Assembly: GCA_964498755.1 (NCBI GenBank)
Contig: CAZCIB010000007.1
Coordinates: 6,152 to 70,151, forward strand
Length of the DNA: 64,000 bases
Source of the DNA: RZZS01 sp964498755
GTDB taxonomy: Bacteria > Pseudomonadota > Alphaproteobacteria > Micavibrionales > Micavibrionaceae
Direction of reading: 5' to 3'
Shown piece after piece: positions 8,362-16,119 of this stretch. A program made the translations under genes and the position numbers. Below the pieces are notes generated by a model, which saw only the letters and a list, made by a program, of their open reading frames with translations, did not search any database and was not told where the DNA came from. Numbering within the stretch: position 1 is the first letter of the stretch; each line of letters begins with the position of its first letter.

Positions 8362-8955
8362 ATGCGCTCTCTACATCCTTATTTCACAAGAACGGGACTC
8401 GTTCTTTTCTCTTTGTTAGGCGTTTTATTCCTGACGGCATGCCAGTCGGGCGAGCCGTTTCTTGCGCCGCAGCCCCAGCAGAAACCCGCATTTGAGCAAA
8501 CATACCGTCTTGGTCCGGGCGATACGGTTACAGTGACTGTGTTTAATGAGGAACAAATTTCGGGGGAATATAAAATAGATACCGAAGGGGAAATTGACCT
8601 GCCGCTTGCGGGCAATATCAAATTGACGGGCCTGACGGTGAAAGAGGCAAAAGACAGGCTGGAAAATATCCTGCAGGAGGGATATCTGATCGATCCCGAC
8701 GTGTCGCTCGGCGTAGAATCTTTCCGGCCCTTCTATATTCTTGGCGAGGTTGGCGCGCCCGGAGCATACGCATATGAAAGCGGGATCACTGTCTTGAAGG
8801 CCGCTGCTCTGGCGGGCGGTTTTACTTACAGGGCGGAAAACCGGACGTTCAAAATTGTGAGAAAAGGCAAGGACGAGTCAGAAGTCATTCCCGCCGACAT
8901 TCACGCGCCCGTTTTTCCGGGCGATACGATATACGTTAGCGAGAGATTGTTTTAG
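8362..8955 (+). CDS. Wza-type polysaccharide export lipoprotein
   Basis: An outer-membrane or periplasmic export protein for capsule or exopolysaccharide. It has a lipoprotein signal peptide (LVLFSLLGVLFLTAC, lipobox LTAC with Cys27). A polysaccharide export domain follows (YRLGPGDTVTVTVFNEEQISGEYKIDT, residues about 46-75; DGEIDLPLAGNIKLTGLTVKEA-type segment after it). One SLBB-like segment (PFYILGEVGAPGAYAYESGITVLKAAALAGGFTY) is next. At 197 residues it is the short form, lacking the large ring domains of E. coli Wza. Its stop codon overlaps the GTG start of the Wzc-like gene by one base. Confidence 0.9.
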   Translation: MRSLHPYFTRTGLVLFSLLGVLFLTACQSGEPFLAPQPQQKPAFEQTYRLGPGDTVTVTVFNEEQISGEYKIDTEGEIDLPLAGNIKLTGLTVKEAKDRLENILQEGYLIDPDVSLGVESFRPFYILGEVGAPGAYAYESGITVLKAAALAGGFTYRAENRTFKIVRKGKDESEVIPADIHAPVFPGDTIYVSERLF

Positions 8956-11231
8956 TGGACGAGCACAACAAAAATGCACAGGCTCCCGAGGAGAATGACG
9001 TCGCTCCAGCTGGACGTTTGTCTCCCCGCGAGCCCGGTTACGGCAATGAAAACGATGAGGCGGCAATTGATTTTCGAAAAATTATCGCCGTATTCTGGCG
9101 CAGAAAAGCTCTGATTTTTGGCATTTTCCTGATCATGATCAGCCTTGCCGTGATCTATCTTTCCCAGGTCGAGGCGCGATATCAAGCCAAGGCATTGATC
9201 CTGATAGAAAGTATTTCTTTCAGTCAGCCGGAGCTGGAAGCGTTGTTGCAAAATGCGTCGATCGATACAAGTCTTGTACTGAGCGAGGTCGAAATCATAA
9301 AGTCACGGATTATGGCCCGCAAGGTCATTGAACGTCTTAACCTTACGGAAGATCCTGAATTTAATCCCTTTACGGCGGCGGTGAAAAAAAATACGCCGGA
9401 TGTGGCCGAACCGGCCAGGCAAACCACCAAATTCAAAACTTTTAGCATCGAGCAATTCAACGAAATGCCGATCGAGGTAACGGATCTCTCTATGAGCGCC
9501 ACTGTCGACAATTTTTTGAGACGTCTTACAGTCAAGCCAGTTACAGGATCATACGTTATACAGATATTTTTTGAGTCACATGATCGCCGTAAAGCGGCCC
9601 TGATTACCAACACTGTTGCGGATTTGTATATAGCGCAGAGTCTCATTGAAAAAAACGAAACCTCGCAAAAAGTAACCCGCTGGCTCGATATGCGCCTTGA
9701 TACGCTGCGTGAACAGGTCCAGCTTTCCGAGGCGGCCGTTGAAGAGTACAGGTCCAGGTACGGGCTTTTAAAAGGGGTAAGGGCCGAGCTAACGGTTCAA
9801 CAGATTACGGAGCTGAGCTCTCAGCTGATACTGGCCAAATCCCGGTTGGCGGAGGCGCAGGCAAGGATGGCGAATATCAAGGGCTGGCAAAAGAATCCAA
9901 GCAAAATTGAGGCCGCTCCTGAGTCCCTGAACTCCCAGATCATCAGGGAACTGCGTATGCTTGAAGCCGATCTGGCGCGCGAAATCGCGGAACAGAGCGG
10001 GCGATACGGCGAAAAGCATCCGACGCGCATCGCGCTCGAAGCGCAGATGGAGGATGTAGGCGAAAAAATAAAATCGGAACTGCAGCGCATCGGGCGCGGG
10101 ATTGAAGCCGAAATGGCTGTTGCCCAGGCAAGAGTCAATGCGCTTGAAGCAAGTATTGACGAGCTTGAAGAGCGTCAGGGCATGGAAAACAGGGCGATGA
10201 TCCGTTTGCGGGCGCTGGAGCGAGAGGCCGAGTCTTCGCGCGAAATACTGAATGCTTTTCTTGAGACCTATAAACGGTCCGATGAAAAGGAACAGCTTCA
10301 GGAGGCGGAGGCAAAAGTGGTTTCCTATGCGTCCATCCCTGTTTTTCCCTCATACCCGAACAAGTCGTTAATACTTGTCATGACAGTGATTGTTTCTCTT
10401 ATGCTCGGCGTCGTTATAAGCCTGCTGCTTGAGAAGCTTGATAACGCTTTCCGGTCGGCCTTGCATCTGGAAAAAGCGACGGGATTTCCTTGTTACGGCC
10501 TGATTCCCGAGGTCGACGGAAGAAATGAAAAAGATATAAGCGATTATATTTTAGAGAAACCAACCTCCAGTCTGGCGGAGGCCTTGCGCGGGGCGCTTAT
10601 GGCGATCAAGCTGCGTACAGGAAAGCGTAAACCCAAAGTCATTACCGTGACCTCGTCCTTTCCCGGCGAGGGGAAAACAACGCTTGCGTCATGGATCGCA
10701 AAAAGCGCCGCGAAATCGGGAGACAAGGTTATCGTTATTGATTGTGATCTGCGCCGTCCCAGACTGCACTACACGTTTGCCAAAGAAAACAAGCTTTCGC
10801 TGGTCGAATACCTGACCGGACAAAACGAAATTGAAGAGGTGATATACAAAGATCCACAGAGCGGGGTGGACGCTGTTTTCGGACGCAGCATACCCGGCAG
10901 CGCACTTGATCTTCTCAACACTTCGAAAATGCAGGAGCTTATCGAAACATTGCGGAGCCGGTACGATCTGGTGGTTATTGATTCGCCTGCATGTCTGGCC
11001 GTTGCGGATTCGAAAATTCTGGCGACGTACGCCGATTTTACGCTTTACGCAATCTACTGGAACAGCACGCCTCGTGAAGTCGTAGCGACCGGAATCAAAC
11101 AGTTTTCAGACTTCGGGTATGACCGGCTTGGATTTGTCCTCACAAATGTGAACGTTCGAAAGCATATTCAGTATGGCTATGGCGATACGGCGTATTACTA
11201 TTCGAGATACAGGGAATATTATAAAGATTAA
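8955..11231 (+). CDS. Wzc/GumC-type chain-length determinant fused to BY-kinase
   Basis: An inner-membrane co-polymerase with a bacterial tyrosine kinase, controlling polysaccharide length and export. A GTG start overlaps the preceding stop by one base (TAGTG). Domains: Wzz-type N-terminus with TM1 at about residues 52-71; long periplasmic coiled coil (about 220-430) with the GNVR-like AMIRLRALEREAESSREI segment; TM2 near 472-492; C-terminal kinase with Walker A SSFPGEGKTT (about residue 572), Walker A' VIVIDCDLRRPR and Walker B LVVIDSPA. The tail YGYGDTAYYYSRYREYYKD carries eight tyrosines, the expected autophosphorylation cluster. No matching phosphatase is visible. Confidence 0.93.
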   Translation: MDEHNKNAQAPEENDVAPAGRLSPREPGYGNENDEAAIDFRKIIAVFWRRKALIFGIFLIMISLAVIYLSQVEARYQAKALILIESISFSQPELEALLQNASIDTSLVLSEVEIIKSRIMARKVIERLNLTEDPEFNPFTAAVKKNTPDVAEPARQTTKFKTFSIEQFNEMPIEVTDLSMSATVDNFLRRLTVKPVTGSYVIQIFFESHDRRKAALITNTVADLYIAQSLIEKNETSQKVTRWLDMRLDTLREQVQLSEAAVEEYRSRYGLLKGVRAELTVQQITELSSQLILAKSRLAEAQARMANIKGWQKNPSKIEAAPESLNSQIIRELRMLEADLAREIAEQSGRYGEKHPTRIALEAQMEDVGEKIKSELQRIGRGIEAEMAVAQARVNALEASIDELEERQGMENRAMIRLRALEREAESSREILNAFLETYKRSDEKEQLQEAEAKVVSYASIPVFPSYPNKSLILVMTVIVSLMLGVVISLLLEKLDNAFRSALHLEKATGFPCYGLIPEVDGRNEKDISDYILEKPTSSLAEALRGALMAIKLRTGKRKPKVITVTSSFPGEGKTTLASWIAKSAAKSGDKVIVIDCDLRRPRLHYTFAKENKLSLVEYLTGQNEIEEVIYKDPQSGVDAVFGRSIPGSALDLLNTSKMQELIETLRSRYDLVVIDSPACLAVADSKILATYADFTLYAIYWNSTPREVVATGIKQFSDFGYDRLGFVLTNVNVRKHIQYGYGDTAYYYSRYREYYKD

Positions 11232-11270
11232 ACCGGGAGCAACGCTTCCGGCAAAAACCGGAGCCCGGAA

Positions 11271-11519
11271 TTGTATATTTATCGTAAACGCAAAAGCTCT
11301 TCCATCGAACATCTGGCCCGCAATGCCGTGGTCTTTAGCCTTATCGCGGTAGCGTACGCCAGTATACTGGCAGGCATCGTTACTATTTTTGCCGTTGACC
11401 GGAATTCGGTCTCTTTAAGCGGCGTGTCTTCCGCCGGGATAGAACAGCCGATGGATGCGCGTCCGGAGGAAATTGATGAAGAACGAAGGATCGCCTTGCT
11501 TCAAAAAGATCAGCTATGA
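11271..11519 (+). CDS. Small single-pass membrane protein of the polysaccharide cluster
   Basis: An 82-residue protein with a TTG start preceded by GGAG. A basic N-terminus (YIYRKRKSSS) is followed by one membrane helix at about residues 19-42 (AVVFSLIAVAYASILAGIVTIFA) and an acidic, polar C-terminus. The topology (positive-inside rule) puts the N-terminus in the cytoplasm. Its stop overlaps the next gene's start as ATGA. I do not recognise a family. Coupling to the Wzc-like gene and the next membrane protein suggests a role in the same envelope process. Confidence 0.65.
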   Translation: MYIYRKRKSSSIEHLARNAVVFSLIAVAYASILAGIVTIFAVDRNSVSLSGVSSAGIEQPMDARPEEIDEERRIALLQKDQL

Positions 11520-12412
11520 CGGAAAAATTTCATAAATACCGGGAAAAGTCAGGCCTGGTTATTTTTGGCGGAATGATTTTTGCGACCCAGTATATTCTTC
11601 TCGCCGGTTTCGAAAACAGCGTTTACGCCGGCATGATTTTAGTCGCCTGGGGCTTTTTCCTTCTTTTGCGTTTGCTTCATTTCGCTTCCCAAAAGGGCGA
11701 GGAAAAGGATTATCCGGGCGAAAAACATAATAATCTGCCGCGGGTTTTGCTGCAGTCTATCCGGACAAAGACGATACGCGTGGACAAGAGCGTATGGCCA
11801 AGGTTGTCGAATCCGCTTTTGCTCGGCGTTTTTCTTCCGGGGATGATATTTTGTTTGTTGTCGCTGGGACACATACTCTCGCCCTATACCGGCATTGCCC
11901 TGCACGATCTCGCGAGCCTCAAAACGGTGCTATTGTGCGGCATCGTGTTCTGGATCGCGCAGGGGTATTCCGGAGACCGGCAGGATATGCGCCTCCTGTA
12001 CGCCTTCCTTTTCATGTGCTGCGCAGGCGCTTTTTTGGCAATTTTAATTTCAAAGGAAACAACGCTGACATTTTGGGATTTTGAATGGCTTGCTTACGGC
12101 GCATTGCCTGAAACGGCTTTTTTTGAGCGTTACAGGCATTTGGGGGCTTTCGCCAATCTGTGCATATATGCTGCGGGCGCCGCATGTTGTCTGGTCTATT
12201 TTTTCGCGCTCATGAACCGCCGCCGCGACCATATCTTCCTGGTCGCATCTTTATGCGTTCTGGGCGTTACGGCGTTTGCGGATTTATATATTTCGTATTA
12301 CCCGGGCATGGAAGCGTTCTGGGTTTCCGTTTGGGCCCTGCTGGGCGCTGGCTGGGCGCAGATCTGGCCAAGCGGCAAAAGGCATGCGTTGCTCATGGCC
12401 AGTAAAAGCTAG
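11516..12412 (+). CDS. Polytopic membrane protein of unknown function
   Basis: 298 residues with about seven hydrophobic segments (near 15-32, 36-53, 97-116, 130-148, 158-178, 217-236, 243-290). The start overlaps the upstream small gene by four bases (ATGA), showing translational coupling. A charged cytoplasmic stretch (SQKGEEKDYPGEKHNN) lies between the second and third helices. It sits where a polymerase, flippase or EpsH-like gene might be expected in a polysaccharide locus. However, it lacks the long periplasmic loop of Wzy/WaaL proteins and no motif is recognised. It is the last gene before a terminator. Confidence 0.7.
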   Translation: MTEKFHKYREKSGLVIFGGMIFATQYILLAGFENSVYAGMILVAWGFFLLLRLLHFASQKGEEKDYPGEKHNNLPRVLLQSIRTKTIRVDKSVWPRLSNPLLLGVFLPGMIFCLLSLGHILSPYTGIALHDLASLKTVLLCGIVFWIAQGYSGDRQDMRLLYAFLFMCCAGAFLAILISKETTLTFWDFEWLAYGALPETAFFERYRHLGAFANLCIYAAGAACCLVYFFALMNRRRDHIFLVASLCVLGVTAFADLYISYYPGMEAFWVSVWALLGAGWAQIWPSGKRHALLMASKS

Positions 12413-12419
12413 TTTTATC

Positions 12420-12448
12420 TTGACATCAGAACATAAATAGAACATTCT
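12420..12448 (+). promoter_or_regulatory. LexA-type SOS box inside a promoter
   Basis: GAAC-N7-GAAC at 12429-12443 (spacer ATAAATA), the direct-repeat operator of alphaproteobacterial LexA. It lies between a consensus -35 TTGACA (12420-12425) and a weaker -10 CATTCT (12443-12448, 17-base spacing), so bound LexA would block RNA polymerase. The downstream gene is the small ORF at 12518. The box matches the operator pattern at all eight fixed bases. Promoter activity is inferred. Confidence 0.6.
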
Positions 12449-12475
12449 GGTTTCAAATCTGCACAAGTGTATCCG

Positions 12476-12503
12476 GCCCGCCATGATTGCGCGGGCTTTT
12501 TTT
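12476..12503 (+). terminator. Terminator or attenuator hairpin before the 12518 gene
   Basis: Stem GCCCGC / GCGGGC followed by seven Ts. It lies after the membrane-protein gene but also downstream of the LexA-type promoter and 14 bases before the next ATG. It either ends the polysaccharide transcript or attenuates the small gene. Confidence 0.75.
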
Positions 12504-12517
12504 ATGGAGAAAAAACG

Positions 12518-12853
12518 ATGACCACGCTTTTACCCAAAGATAACGAAAACAACGTCATTCCGGCCATGCGCCTGAAGGAATCCGGCGCGCACGCCATCAG
12601 CGTAAGCGGCAGCTCCGCCCGTAACGCTACCTCCTTTGCCGGTTCGACGCGCGTTGTGAGCCTGTACGCGACGGGGCCTGTTTACCTCAATTTTGGCGGA
12701 TCGACCGTGACGGCGACCAATACGGATCATTATTTCCCGGCGGGCGTATATTATGACGTTGCCATCGGCGGCGGCAAGACGGGGCATTTTACCCACGTAG
12801 CGGCTCTGCGCGTCGACGCAGACTGTACATTGTACGTATCGGAGAAGGAATAA
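12518..12853 (+). CDS. Small beta-rich protein, possibly phage-structural-like
   Basis: 111 residues from the ATG at 12518, which has GGAG 8 bases upstream; a longer reading from 12467 would run through the terminator hairpin and is rejected. The sequence is Ser/Thr/Gly/Ala-rich with alternating hydrophobics (TRVVSLYATGPVYLNFGGS, then HYFPAGVYYDVAIGGG, then ALRVDADCTLYVSEKE), suggesting a compact beta sandwich. Similar layouts occur in small proteins of prophages and gene transfer agents, but I cannot name a family. It ends at the base before recR's end, convergent to it. The upstream LexA-type box suggests DNA-damage induction. Confidence 0.65.
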   Translation: MTTLLPKDNENNVIPAMRLKESGAHAISVSGSSARNATSFAGSTRVVSLYATGPVYLNFGGSTVTATNTDHYFPAGVYYDVAIGGGKTGHFTHVAALRVDADCTLYVSEKE

Positions 12854-13459
12854 TCAAAATCCCGAGCGGGATCTCAGGGCGGCGGTAATCGTGCCGTCGT
12901 CGAGATAATCAAGCTCGCCGCCAACCGGGACGCCATGCGCGAGGCGGGTGATCTTAACAGTATTACTTCCGGCGAACATGTCGGCGATGTAATGCGCGGT
13001 GGATTGCCCGTCGACGGTGGCGCTCAGGGCCAGGATCAGTTCCGTGGAGGCCTGTCCGCGTACGCGTTGTTCCAGCGCCTCAAAGCTCAGATTTTCTGGG
13101 CCGACGCCGTCCAGCGCCGAGAGAACGCCGCCGAGAACGTGGTACTTTCCCTTGAACGCGTGCGTACGCTCGATCGCCCAGAGATCGGCGACATGGGCGA
13201 CCACGCAGATCAGGTTGCTCTCCCGCGCCGGATCGCAGCAAATCGCGCACGGATCGATAATATCCAGATTGCCGCAGGTTTCGCAGGTCTTGACCGTATC
13301 GGCGACGTGCCGCATGGACTCGATCAGCGGCAGCATCAGCTTTTCCTTGTTCGAAAGCAGATAGAGAGCCATACGCCGCGCCGAACGCGGCCCCAGCCCC
13401 GGCAAGGCCGAAAGCGAACGGATCAGGGAATCAAGCGGCGAGTTTGTTTTCATGAGCAT
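12854..13459 (-). CDS. recR: Recombination mediator RecR
   Basis: Works with RecF and RecO to load RecA at gaps. The 201-residue protein shows the helix-hairpin-helix (SLSALPGLGPRSARRMALYLL, residues about 15-35). The four-cysteine zinc motif CETCGN...CAICCD is at about 59-75. The Toprim domain is ICVVAHVADLWAIERTHAFKG (about 83-103). The C-terminal Walker-B-like and hydrophobic region is VKITRLAHGVPVGGELDYLDDGT. It is normally linked to dnaX and ybaB, but neither is adjacent here. Converges on the small gene at 12518. Confidence 0.96.
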   Translation of the reverse strand: MLMKTNSPLDSLIRSLSALPGLGPRSARRMALYLLSNKEKLMLPLIESMRHVADTVKTCETCGNLDIIDPCAICCDPARESNLICVVAHVADLWAIERTHAFKGKYHVLGGVLSALDGVGPENLSFEALEQRVRGQASTELILALSATVDGQSTAHYIADMFAGSNTVKITRLAHGVPVGGELDYLDDGTITAALRSRSGF

Positions 13460-13503
13460 GGATCGATGTAAATCTGCCTATTCTAAAAAAACCCTGAACA
13501 CCC

Positions 13504-13601
13504 CGCTGTCACTCCCGCGAAGGCGGGAGCCCAAAGTTCTTCCGAAATTAGATGCCCGCCGCAGTTTATCCCGGACCCGATCCGGGGCGGGCATGACAGC
13601 G
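13504..13601. repeat. Intergenic palindromic repeat element
   Basis: A 98-base element bounded by a perfect 8-bp inverted repeat, CGCTGTCA / TGACAGCG. Inside are a GC-rich hairpin (CTCCCGC/GCGGGAG) and a second one (CCCGCC/GGCGGG). It belongs to the same family as the elements inside the ABC-F gene at 16386-16460 and 17114-17235. It lies between recR and the 51-codon ORF. Confidence 0.75.
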
Positions 13602-13669
13602 TTAGTTTAACACTGGATTCCCAGAAAAAATTTATAACACCGCTCGCGGAAAAATGCCACGCCGCACAA

Positions 13670-13697
13670 GAAAAAGCCCGCCTATTCCGGCGGGCTT
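13670..13697 (-). terminator. Terminator after the 51-codon ORF
   Basis: Stem GCCCGCC / GGCGGGC with a 6-base loop. On the minus strand it is followed by a run of Ts (13671-13675), 8 bases past the stop codon of the small ORF at 13704-13859. Confidence 0.8.
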
Positions 13698-13703
13698 AAT
13701 GAA

Positions 13704-13859
13704 TTATTTCGGTTGATGAACTTGATGATTAACCCATCTTGGCGCGATACCGGTTTTATTTCCGCAATACAGGGCAGGCTCGTTCTTCCCTGCGTTATCA
13801 TTTCCCGACGCGCTCTGTTCGAACTTGCCTGCAACTTCTTTACTCCGCTCTTCACTCAT
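13704..13859 (-). CDS. Small 51-residue protein of unknown function
   Basis: A 51-codon ORF starting ATG at 13859, with a strong AGGGAGGG Shine-Dalgarno about 6 bases upstream. It ends TAA at 13704, directly before a terminator. The product is hydrophilic: MSEERSKEVAGKF at the start, a Ser/Asn/Gly-rich middle, and a C-terminal ALYCGNKTGIAPRWV segment with one Cys. No membrane helix or signal peptide. Ribosome binding site plus terminator make this a convincing single-gene transcript even though it is short. I do not recognise a family. Confidence 0.65.
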   Translation of the reverse strand: MSEERSKEVAGKFEQSASGNDNAGKNEPALYCGNKTGIAPRWVNHQVHQPK

Positions 13860-13968
13860 AATTCACCCTCCCTTTAAGGCTTATAAGGTTACGCTTGCGC
13901 CCTGAATAACCAATTCACGCCGCGTGATGCAAGGAAAAAAATGAACTATTATGGTATTTTTTTGCAAG

Positions 13969-14610
13969 TTACGGGTTCAGGCGCCTTACGCCCCGGTCCG
14001 GGTCGCGGTAGACAAAGAGACTGCGCGCCAGAGAGACGCCGCGCTCGATGTCTTTCAGATAGACTTCCGTAATAAATCCCTGCCCGTCGACGACGCGCCA
14101 CATGTGAAGCTGAAAGGGCTCTTTATGAAAGCTGAGACGCAGGCTTCCCGCCGCCGGATCGCCCGACTGAACGAGCGTGATATGCGCTATGTTTTCGGCT
14201 TCCTGGACGCCTTTAACCTGCACGTCGCCGGAAAGGCGCAAATCCTCGCGCAGTAGAAAGTCCGCAAGCGTCTGGCCGATCGGCGCGTTGGACTGCTCGC
14301 CGAGCTGCGCGTCATAAAAATAGATAAACGTCCCGTCCGCGACGATAAAGTCCTCCAGCGCGTCATACTCAAAGCGCAGACGTCCGGGCCTGTCGAGGTA
14401 AAACGCGCCTTCAAGACGCGAGCCGTCATTGCCGACCTGAATAAAGCGGGCCCGGAGCGTATCGAGGTTTCTTAGGTAAGATTCGGCGCGCGCCACGATT
14501 TCCTGTTTTCCGGCATGGCCGGGCGGCTTGTACACGGGCGTTTCAGCCGTTGCGGTAACAGATACGGCCATGGTCAGGATTAGCAGTGCGCAGAGGGAAA
14601 GATATCTCAT
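13969..14610 (-). CDS. lolA: Outer-membrane lipoprotein carrier protein LolA
   Basis: The periplasmic chaperone that carries lipoproteins from LolCDE to the outer membrane. The 213-residue product has a Sec signal peptide (MRYLSLCALLILTMAVSVTATA). The LolA half-barrel follows: YLRNLDTLRARFIQVGNDGS (about residues 45-64), GAFYLDRPGRLRFEYD (about 68-83), ADGTFIYFYDAQL (about 91-103) and TEVYLKDIERGVSL (about 182-195). The YLDRPGRLRFEY segment is characteristic of the family. It is monocistronic between two unrelated minus-strand genes; ftsK, a frequent neighbour, is absent. Confidence 0.92.
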   Translation of the reverse strand: MRYLSLCALLILTMAVSVTATAETPVYKPPGHAGKQEIVARAESYLRNLDTLRARFIQVGNDGSRLEGAFYLDRPGRLRFEYDALEDFIVADGTFIYFYDAQLGEQSNAPIGQTLADFLLREDLRLSGDVQVKGVQEAENIAHITLVQSGDPAAGSLRLSFHKEPFQLHMWRVVDGQGFITEVYLKDIERGVSLARSLFVYRDPDRGVRRLNP

Positions 14611-14658
14611 ACGAAATGAACTAGCCCGAAATCATGGCGGGAAAATGGCTATTCGATT

Positions 14659-15996
14659 TTAAGGGCCTGCTGGCGCGGCGCCGGGAGAACCCCCAGCGGG
14701 TCCGCCGGGTCCGCCTCCTCCTGTTCCCGGACTTGCGGAGGCTGTCCTGACGAAGTCATTGCGCATAAAATTCTTGAAATCATCCACCACGCCACGGGCG
14801 CGAGGAGGCTCACGCCCCGCTGCGGAAAAGGCGCGGTGAATACCGGCATCAGCAAAGCGTAGCTCATTCGAGTTTTTCCAGTCGCGGATTTGCCCCATAT
14901 CGAGACTTTCAGGATTAAAATCGGCATTCTGGACTTTTTTAGCGGCCTCCATAATCTTGTCCCCGTCTGTCCAGCGCGTAACATGGTAGCGTCTGCGCCT
15001 CAGAACGCCCTCATTTGTCTCTCCGGAGACCAAGTCCGCCTTGCTTTTCTTGCCTTCCTTGACTTCGTAATCCCTGAGGGCCGTTACCCCCTCTTCAAGC
15101 TCCTTAACCGCCTTGATGCGTTTTTGCGCCTTTTCCAGTCCTTCTTTTGCGGCCTTAACGTCCTTATTGGCTTCAGCCTTAATGTCGCTTGCGATCTGGT
15201 TCAGCTTGGAAAAATCCGGGTTAAAACTGCCCTTGACCGCCTGTTTCATGAGCCGGTTTTCGATTTGTCTGCGACTGAGATTATTATCCATGCACTCCCG
15301 CAAAAAACGATACGTGGGATCGTTCTGTGCTTTTGCCTGGACTTCAGGCCTGTTCATGAACTCGCGAAAATCGGGCTCGCGTACGACCTTAAATATATGC
15401 GAGGCCATTTTCTCACAAACTCTTCTGGGCGCGCGCTCTTTCTCCCTGTTATCACTGTCGACGATACGCTGCTCTTCCTTGCGGGCATCTATTTTGTCCC
15501 GTAATTTATTGAATTCTTTAAGTTCTGCGCCGGAGCGCCACAGCATATCTCCTATCCCCGCAGTCAGCACATTCCGCGCTTCACCGTATTTACCTTTAGC
15601 AACCAAAGATTCGGCTTTTTTTGCGCGTGCGGTCAGCCAGTCCGGCGTCTGGCCTAGTTTAAACGCCGGCAAAGTTCTCGGTTGTCCCGAAGACCTGTAT
15701 TTGTCTCGCGCCTTGTCGAGCTCGTTATCCAGATTTGTCAGCTGGTTTGTCCGGCGAAGGAAAAAATCACACCTCTCATTTTCGACGGAAACGCTCTGAC
15801 TTTGAATCGCATGCTCGCGTTTTGCCTTTTCCAAGGCTTGCTCATGCTCTTTTCTCGCTTTTTTGATGCGGTCTAGAACGCTGAGCGGGTTGCCCGCCGC
15901 GTCAGACGCGCCTTCGTAAAAGCGCTCGCGCTGGCGATACGCATCGCTGAGTTCAGTTGCGGTAAGAGGGGTTGTCGGCGCGTTGCCCAGAGCCAT
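14659..15996 (-). CDS. Uncharacterised charged coiled-coil protein with Gly/Pro-rich tail
   Basis: 445 residues from the ATG at 15996 (AAGG 8 bases upstream; an in-frame GTG at 16005 is less likely). The protein is rich in Lys, Glu, Arg and Ala with predicted coiled coils near residues 40-75 and 265-310. Cysteines are few. The last 25 residues switch to Gly, Pro and Ala (GTGGGGPGGPAGGSPG). There is no signal peptide or membrane helix. I do not recognise a family. The helical body with a disordered tail could suit a scaffold or a secreted effector, but nothing nearby settles it. The next gene upstream is the ABC-F ATPase. Confidence 0.65.
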   Translation of the reverse strand: MALGNAPTTPLTATELSDAYRQRERFYEGASDAAGNPLSVLDRIKKARKEHEQALEKAKREHAIQSQSVSVENERCDFFLRRTNQLTNLDNELDKARDKYRSSGQPRTLPAFKLGQTPDWLTARAKKAESLVAKGKYGEARNVLTAGIGDMLWRSGAELKEFNKLRDKIDARKEEQRIVDSDNREKERAPRRVCEKMASHIFKVVREPDFREFMNRPEVQAKAQNDPTYRFLRECMDNNLSRRQIENRLMKQAVKGSFNPDFSKLNQIASDIKAEANKDVKAAKEGLEKAQKRIKAVKELEEGVTALRDYEVKEGKKSKADLVSGETNEGVLRRRRYHVTRWTDGDKIMEAAKKVQNADFNPESLDMGQIRDWKNSNELRFADAGIHRAFSAAGREPPRARGVVDDFKNFMRNDFVRTASASPGTGGGGPGGPAGGSPGAAPAGP

Positions 15997-16119
15997 AATT
16001 GACACCTTTTTATTATGTCTAGTTTTTTAATTCTTTACACAATTATACGGAAAGGGAAATTAAAAAACGAATAAGGATCGCTTTTCAAAGTGAATACAGA
16101 TATTTATCACTGATAATCC

